Source: Cyanobacteria bacterium K_DeepCast_35m_m2_023 (GTDB taxonomy: Bacteria > Cyanobacteriota > Cyanobacteriia > PCC-6307 > Cyanobiaceae). Taken from it: a stretch of 5,735 nucleotides of DNA. Positions 1-3,730 of the stretch are shown in pieces; position 1 is the first letter of the stretch, and every line of letters starts with the position of its first letter. A model generated the notes under the pieces. The model saw nothing but the letters and a program-made list of their open reading frames with translations. It ran no database searches and was not told the DNA's origin. A program made the position numbers and the translations under genes. The DNA lies in the NCBI GenBank assembly GCA_016882345.1, contig VGQR01000145.1, forward strand, positions 1 through 5,735, in the 5' to 3' direction.

Positions 1-576
1 AGACTGCATCTGTTCGCCGCCGCCGGCGCCGAGCAGCAACTGCTGGCCAAACCGGTGATCGACCTGCAGGGGTGCTGCAGCAGCGCTCAGATCCCGCAGT
101 TGGGCAGTCAAAACAGCGATTGGGCCGCAGGACTGCGCCTGCAGTGGCGCCTGTTCGACGGTGGCACCAGTCAAGCCCTAGCCAGCGCCAGCCGCTCGGC
201 AGCCCAGCGCACCGAGCAAGCCATGGCCCGCAGCCGCAACACGGTGCGCCAACAACTGGAGAGCGCCTACTACGACCAGCAGGAGGCCCTTGTCCAGATC
301 GTGGCGGCCCGGGCCTCGTTCAAGGCGGCCAGGGAAGCGTTCCGTGACGTGCGGGCTCGCTATCAACTGGGACTGGCCGACTACACCGACGTGAGCAGCA
401 CCGTGAGCCTGCTCACTAGTGCCATGGAAGGAGTTGCCGAATCGATCACCCTGGCCAACGTCAGCTATGCCCAGTTGCTGCGCCAGCTGCTGCCGGTGCC
501 GCAGCAGCCGCCCCGCTCAGCTCCCGTGCTGCCCCTGATCCTCGAGGGCTCTGGCCTGGGCGGCGGCGGTTCTTGA
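1..576 (+). CDS. TolC-family outer membrane efflux/secretion channel, C-terminal part (5' end outside window)
   Basis: Frame 1 is open from the window edge to TGA at 574-576, giving 191 residues, roughly the last 40% of a typical 450-500 residue TolC protein. TolC trimers form the outer-membrane and periplasmic tunnel used by ABC and RND exporters. Seen here: a stretch ending in LQWRLFDGG (about residues 47-55), the usual entry to the second outer-membrane-efflux (OEP) repeat. It is followed by a long Ala/Gln/Arg-rich helix (about 58-110) and a second helix containing YQLGLADYTDV (about 121-131), matching the family's 'R-Y-x-x-G-x-x-x-Y/F-x-D/E-V/L' pattern. The protein ends in a Pro-rich stretch and a Gly/Ser tail (GSGLGGGGS). 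Two adjacent cysteines (about 25-26) are unusual for this family. The gene converges with the HlyD gene on the other strand, and its last 60 nt are also coding on the minus strand. Family assignment is firm; the transported substrate is unknown. No start codon is assigned because the gene enters from the left. Confidence 0.9.
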   Translation, partial: RLHLFAAAGAEQQLLAKPVIDLQGCCSSAQIPQLGSQNSDWAAGLRLQWRLFDGGTSQALASASRSAAQRTEQAMARSRNTVRQQLESAYYDQQEALVQIVAARASFKAAREAFRDVRARYQLGLADYTDVSSTVSLLTSAMEGVAESITLANVSYAQLLRQLLPVPQQPPRSAPVLPLILEGSGLGGGGS

Positions 577-723
577 GCGCCAGAGCCAGTGCCGCCAGAT
601 CTGCAGGACAACGAGCACCGCAAACCAGAACCACAGTTCTGGTGGGTTGCTGTGGAGCAGAACCACCAGCAGAGCGATCTCGATCGCCAACCAGGGCAGT
701 TCACGACGCAACGCTGGGCTCAT
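517..723 (-). CDS. Small two-helix membrane protein, unrecognised, coupled to the HlyD gene
   Basis: This 68-residue protein is not one I recognise. Its ATG (721-723) overlaps the TGA of the upstream HlyD gene (720-722) as ATGA, the classic arrangement for translational coupling. A good Shine-Dalgarno sequence, GGGGAG, lies 5 nt upstream. The sequence shows a basic N-terminus (MSPALRRE), hydrophobic segment 1 at about residues 9-24 (LPWLAIEIALLVVLLH), a short SNPPEL turn, and an aromatic hydrophobic segment 2 at about 30-43 (LWFWFAVLVVLQIW). A basic, Ala-rich tail follows. By the positive-inside rule both ends should face the cytoplasm, forming an inner-membrane hairpin. Position and coupling suggest an accessory of the adaptor/exporter, which is inference. 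The last 60 nt are antisense to the end of the TolC gene. The overlap, the ribosome site and the two clean helices argue against a chance frame. Confidence 0.75.
   Translation of the reverse strand: MSPALRRELPWLAIEIALLVVLLHSNPPELWFWFAVLVVLQIWRHWLWRSRTAAAQARALEDQGQHGS
547..587. repeat. 9-bp inverted repeat spanning the TolC stop codon
   Basis: GGCTCTGGC (547-555) and GCCAGAGCC (579-587) are perfect inverted copies separated by 23 nt, with the TolC TGA in the loop. It lies where the two convergent genes overlap, so it could act as a shared transcription end on both strands. Neither strand carries a T run after the stem, so an intrinsic terminator of the classical form is not shown. It may be fortuitous in Gly/Ser- and Ala/Arg-rich coding sequence. 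Confidence 0.35.
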
Positions 724-2009
724 GGCAACTCCCCGTGCTGGCGGCGCTGCGGGGTGTCTTGACGCAACTGCCAGAGCGTTCGGTAACTGCCGGTCAGATC
801 ACGCAGCACCGGCAGCAGATACGAAATCGGCGATCGCCATTCGACATAGGCATGGGCATCGAGGGTGAGCCCCTGTCGAATCGGAAACACCGAACTGCCG
901 CCCGAGAGCGTCCACCGAAATCCATCGGCACTGGAACCGCGGCGCAGCTCCAGCAGAGTGCGCATCACAGGCCCTCCTTTGACCAGGGCCTCGGCGAGTT
1001 GCGGACTCCCAAGCGTGGTGTCGATGTCTTCGCGGGTGGCCGGCAACAGGCTTACCTGGGAAACCTGGGCCTGCACGCCACCGAAGCGCCCACGTTCGTT
1101 CCAATGGGGCACCAACTCGACTGGCAGGGCCTTGCTCAACCGCCTGGCATCGGCGGGGCTGAAGTAGGCAACGGCTTGCATCGAGGCGCTGTCGTGGCCG
1201 CCCAGGGTGCCCAGGCGCTGCCCTGACTTGACGGTCTGGCCACGGACGACCTGCCAATCGAGGACCGTGCCGTCCCGTTCGGCCAACAAGACCCCGTCAT
1301 AGGCCAGACGCGCCCGGGTCACGGCGATGGCACGGCGCGCATCATCAATGCGATACAGGCGGCGCTGCGTCTCGGTGGCCACGGCGAGCTTGACCTTTTC
1401 GTACTCGTCGATAGCCTGCCGTTCACTGATGCGCAGGTTCTCGCGCTGAACCGCCAACTGGGTCGAACGATCCTCGGTATCGACCACTTCCCTGGCCAAC
1501 GGGGCCACCACCTCGCGGCGGGCCAGCAGCCGCAGATCAGCGACTTTCTGGCGATAGGTGTTGTGCAAAGCCGACACCTGGCGGTCTTCTGCCTTGAGTT
1601 TGAGCAGAGCCGTATCGCGCACCCGTCGGGCCGCATCGAGCCGAACCCGGTCCCGCAGACCGAGATCGGCATTGATGCGCACAAGCTCGCTGAGATCGCG
1701 CTGCTGGCGGCGCAGATCCTGCTCCAAAACAGGCAGATACAAACGTAACAGCGGCTGTCCCCGGCGCACCTGCTGACCGACGGTCACCGGAATTGCGGCA
1801 ATCTGGCCCACTGCTCGCGCATCGATCACCGTGGCGCCCTGGGGCACGATGAACACCCCCTGACCGACCACCTCGGTGGGCATGGGCCAAAACAACATCC
1901 AGGCCCCGGTGAGAGCAGCCATCGCTGATTGGGCCATCAGCACCTGCTGGTCTGGAGACTGACTGGTCAACGATCGCCAGAGCGCCGCCGGTGACGCATG
2001 GTGCTTCAA
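720..2009 (-). CDS. HlyD-family periplasmic adaptor, similar to NHLM bacteriocin-system secretion protein
   Basis: A 429-residue membrane-fusion (adaptor) protein of the kind that links an inner-membrane ABC exporter to a TolC channel. Domains in order: a short cytoplasmic N-terminus with SQSPDQQ (about 16-22); one membrane helix (about 24-42); the first lipoyl half, VVGQGVFIVPQGA through VTVGQQVRRGQPLLRL (about 47-90); a long Arg/Glu/Leu-rich coiled-coil hairpin (about 93-235); the second lipoyl half, GVLLAERDGTVLDW...VRGQTVKSG (about 239-263); and a C-terminal beta-barrel. The N-terminal S-P-[DE]-Q motif just before the helix, the GQG after it, and the terminal SPISYLLPVLRDLTG (about 393-407) recall the secretion protein of NHLM (nitrile hydratase leader microcin) bacteriocin export systems. 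That subfamily call is from memory, not a search. The start is TTG, whose TTGA overlaps the stop of the upstream GMC gene. The next in-frame ATGs (residues 25 and 30) would delete the SPDQ motif and cut into the helix. AGGGAG sits 11 nt upstream. No peptidase, ATPase or precursor peptide gene is visible here, so the cargo is unknown. Confidence 0.88.
   Translation of the reverse strand: MKHHASPAALWRSLTSQSPDQQVLMAQSAMAALTGAWMLFWPMPTEVVGQGVFIVPQGATVIDARAVGQIAAIPVTVGQQVRRGQPLLRLYLPVLEQDLRRQQRDLSELVRINADLGLRDRVRLDAARRVRDTALLKLKAEDRQVSALHNTYRQKVADLRLLARREVVAPLAREVVDTEDRSTQLAVQRENLRISERQAIDEYEKVKLAVATETQRRLYRIDDARRAIAVTRARLAYDGVLLAERDGTVLDWQVVRGQTVKSGQRLGTLGGHDSASMQAVAYFSPADARRLSKALPVELVPHWNERGRFGGVQAQVSQVSLLPATREDIDTTLGSPQLAEALVKGGPVMRTLLELRRGSSADGFRWTLSGGSSVFPIRQGLTLDAHAYVEWRSPISYLLPVLRDLTGSYRTLWQLRQDTPQRRQHGELP
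729..734 (-). promoter_or_regulatory. Ribosome binding site of the small membrane protein gene
   Basis: On the minus strand GGGGAG lies 5 nt before the ATG at 723, inside the 3' end of the HlyD coding sequence. It is complementary to the 16S rRNA tail at a normal distance. It is the main evidence, with the ATGA overlap, that the 68-residue frame is translated. Confidence 0.65.
829..838. repeat. HIP1 palindrome (extended form)
   Basis: GGCGATCGCC is a perfect match to the highly iterated palindrome 1 of cyanobacterial genomes, here inside the HlyD gene. It mainly serves as a taxonomic marker; its role in the cell is debated (methylation or repair have been proposed). Confidence 0.8.
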
Positions 2010-3655
2010 CGGTCCAGGCGCTCCCTGAGGTGGTGTCCCACACGGATCGCATTGGCGATCGCCGTCAACGACGGATTCACCGCGCCGATGCTGGGGAAAA
2101 AGCTGGTGTCGACAACGTACAAATTGTCGAGCTCATGGGCCTTGCAGTTCACATCGAGCACCGACGTCGCTGGATCGGTGCCAAAGCAGCAGGTGCCGGC
2201 CTGATGGCCAACGGCAGCAATCCCCATCGGATTTTTGACATAAACCTGGCGCTCCACCAAGTGCTTTTTCAGATACAGCCGATCAAGGACTCCCTGCAGA
2301 CGGTTCCACAAATGAGTCGCCGCCGCCTGATTGTTGACGGTGTAGTTGAGGTTGATCGCCCCGTCGGCGCCAATGGTCACGCGGTTGTTGGGATCGGGCA
2401 GATCCTCGGTCGACAACCAAAAATCAAGAGCATGCTCCGCGATCTGGTCCATCGACCAGTTGGGCATCAGGAAGGTTTCCATTGGTGCATAACCTTTCAT
2501 GATCGCCCCGCGGGTTTTGCCGGTCATCTGGATATTGCCCATCGGGAAATCGAAGTCGGCATCGCCGAAATACCAGTCGTTGACTGAAATGGTCTTCTGA
2601 AACAGCGTCGGATTGGGCTCGTGTGACAGGGCTACCGCCGCCTTGCTGTTGTGGAACATGTAGTTGCGGCCGACCTGGTCGCTGCCGTTGGCCAGACCCC
2701 GCGGATGCTTGTCATTGGCGCTCATCAACAGCAGGCGGGCCGTGTTGGCAGCACCACAGCTGACGACCACCACATCACCCGAGACACGCATCGGGGCGCC
2801 GTCGCGCACGAGCTGCACCCCGGTGACCGTGCGGCCGGAGGCATCGGTTTCAAGCCGCTTGACTTCGGCCCGGGTCAGCAATGAGACGTTGTTGTTGCCC
2901 AGAGCCGGACGCACGCCGATCACATCGGCATCGCTCTTGGCGTGCACCAGACAGGGAAAACCATCACAACTGTTGCAACGGCGGCAACGGCTGAAGGGCA
3001 TGTTGGCCTCATCCAGCATCACCCCACTGGGAGCGTGGAACGGATGAAGCCCAGCCGAACGCAGATCATCCGCGAGCTTGGCAATGCGCGGTTCGTGCGA
3101 GATCGGTGCATGGGGGTAGGCAGCGCTGGCTGGCGGTTCGGTGGGGTCCTCACCACGCAGGCCATGCACGTGGTACATCTCCTCAGCCTTCTGGTACCAG
3201 GGCTCGAAATCGCTATAGCGCAAGGGCCAGGCCGGTGAGAGCCCATCCACGTGGACCATCTCTTCGAAGTCGCGTGCCCGCAACCGGAAATGGTGGGCGC
3301 CGTACATCTTTGTGGCTCCACCGACGAAGTAATGGCTGCCCGGCTGAAAGGGCTTGCCATGTCGATCGGTCCAGATGTCCTTTGACAGGTAGCGGTTCTT
3401 TTGGAACACCTCCTCGGCATCCCAGTTCTCGGGCTCCTGGGGTAGCCAATCACCACGTTCAATCACGAGGATGCGCAACCCTGTTGGGGCAAGCACCCGT
3501 GCCAGGGTTCCGCCGCCGGCTCCACTGCCGACGATCACAACATCAAACTGATCGCCATCGCTCACCTCCAGCTGGGACTGCTGGGGCAACGGTGAACTGG
3601 TCCAGCTAGGCCCGCTCAGTTCAGGCTGACTGCTGGATGGAACGGAGTGGGCCAT
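2006..3655 (-). CDS. GMC-family FAD-dependent oxidoreductase with a four-cysteine (possible Fe-S) insert
   Basis: A complete 549-residue glucose-methanol-choline (GMC) oxidoreductase; these oxidise alcohol groups of sugars, polyols or other small molecules using FAD. A low-complexity Ser/Pro/Gln N-terminus (1-35) shows neither a signal peptide nor a twin-arginine motif, so a cytoplasmic location is likely. The Rossmann dinucleotide motif DVVIVGSGAGGG (38-49, GxGxxG from G43) is followed by E66 (LVIERG), expected to bind FAD ribose. Next comes the GMC N-terminal signature region around VGGATKMYGAHHFR (111-124). C224, C227, C230 and C235 form C-x2-C-x2-C-x4-C, at a position where FAD-glucose and fructose dehydrogenases of this superfamily carry a 3Fe-4S cluster. 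The C-terminal domain has VGHQAGT (H484) and GAVNPSLT (N527), the expected catalytic His/Asn pair. The ATG at 3655 has only a weak ribosome site. The gene lies 75 nt after the hydrolase gene and overlaps the HlyD gene by 4 nt. The Fe-S motif suggests a dehydrogenase passing electrons onward rather than an oxidase. The substrate is unknown. Confidence 0.92.
   Translation of the reverse strand: MAHSVPSSSQPELSGPSWTSSPLPQQSQLEVSDGDQFDVVIVGSGAGGGTLARVLAPTGLRILVIERGDWLPQEPENWDAEEVFQKNRYLSKDIWTDRHGKPFQPGSHYFVGGATKMYGAHHFRLRARDFEEMVHVDGLSPAWPLRYSDFEPWYQKAEEMYHVHGLRGEDPTEPPASAAYPHAPISHEPRIAKLADDLRSAGLHPFHAPSGVMLDEANMPFSRCRRCNSCDGFPCLVHAKSDADVIGVRPALGNNNVSLLTRAEVKRLETDASGRTVTGVQLVRDGAPMRVSGDVVVVSCGAANTARLLLMSANDKHPRGLANGSDQVGRNYMFHNSKAAVALSHEPNPTLFQKTISVNDWYFGDADFDFPMGNIQMTGKTRGAIMKGYAPMETFLMPNWSMDQIAEHALDFWLSTEDLPDPNNRVTIGADGAINLNYTVNNQAAATHLWNRLQGVLDRLYLKKHLVERQVYVKNPMGIAAVGHQAGTCCFGTDPATSVLDVNCKAHELDNLYVVDTSFFPSIGAVNPSLTAIANAIRVGHHLRERLDR
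2021..2026 (-). promoter_or_regulatory. Probable ribosome binding site for the TTG-started HlyD gene
   Basis: AGGGAG on the minus strand lies 11 nt before the TTG at 2009, within the last codons of the GMC oxidoreductase gene. The spacing is slightly long. With the TTGA stop/start overlap it supports coupled translation from TTG rather than from the downstream ATGs. Confidence 0.4.
2054..2063. repeat. HIP1 palindrome (extended form)
   Basis: A second perfect GGCGATCGCC lies near the 3' end of the GMC oxidoreductase gene, within the codons for IANAIRVG. Two extended copies in 5.7 kb are far above chance for an 8-10-mer and support a cyanobacterial source. Confidence 0.8.
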
Positions 3656-3730
3656 GGATCAATCAGGACTAGAAGACGAAAAGGGTATGTGGTGCCGTCA
3701 TGCGACAAGCCGAATCAATGCGAATGCTGC
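3656..3730. other. Intergenic spacer between hydrolase and GMC oxidoreductase genes
   Basis: This 75-nt stretch is the only clear noncoding DNA in the window. I looked for a terminator after the hydrolase stop (TAA at 3731-3733) and for a sigma70-type promoter before the oxidoreductase ATG, reading the minus strand. No stem of more than about 3 bp with a T run is present. The best promoter pairing, TTGTCG and TACCCT 15 nt apart, is poor. Read-through from the hydrolase gene into the oxidoreductase gene is therefore plausible, but an undetected cyanobacterial promoter cannot be excluded. Confidence 0.5.

Noticed and set aside
72..82. Short palindrome TGCTGCAGCA in the TolC fragment
   Set aside because: It arises from consecutive Cys/Ser codons (TGC TGC AGC AGC) and has no partner elsewhere; no sign of a binding site.
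573..1226. Long open plus-strand frame (217 codons) opposite the HlyD gene
   Set aside because: Arg/Pro/Gly/Thr-rich composition with no domain, helix or ribosome site. It lies wholly antisense to a well-supported gene in GC-rich DNA, where long shadow frames are expected.
1991..2587. Open plus-strand frame (198 codons) opposite the GMC gene
   Set aside because: Its reading is explained by the reverse complement of conserved GMC C-terminal codons. It has no recognisable motif or start signal.
3106..3609. Open plus-strand frame (167 codons) opposite the GMC N-terminal half
   Set aside because: Arg/Ser/Gly/Pro-rich shadow of the FAD-binding domain with no independent support.
3656..3730. Promoter (TTGTCG/TACCCT) for the GMC-HlyD-small-protein genes
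   Set aside because: Only 4/6 and 3/6 matches with a 15-nt spacer, which is no better than chance; not listed as a feature.
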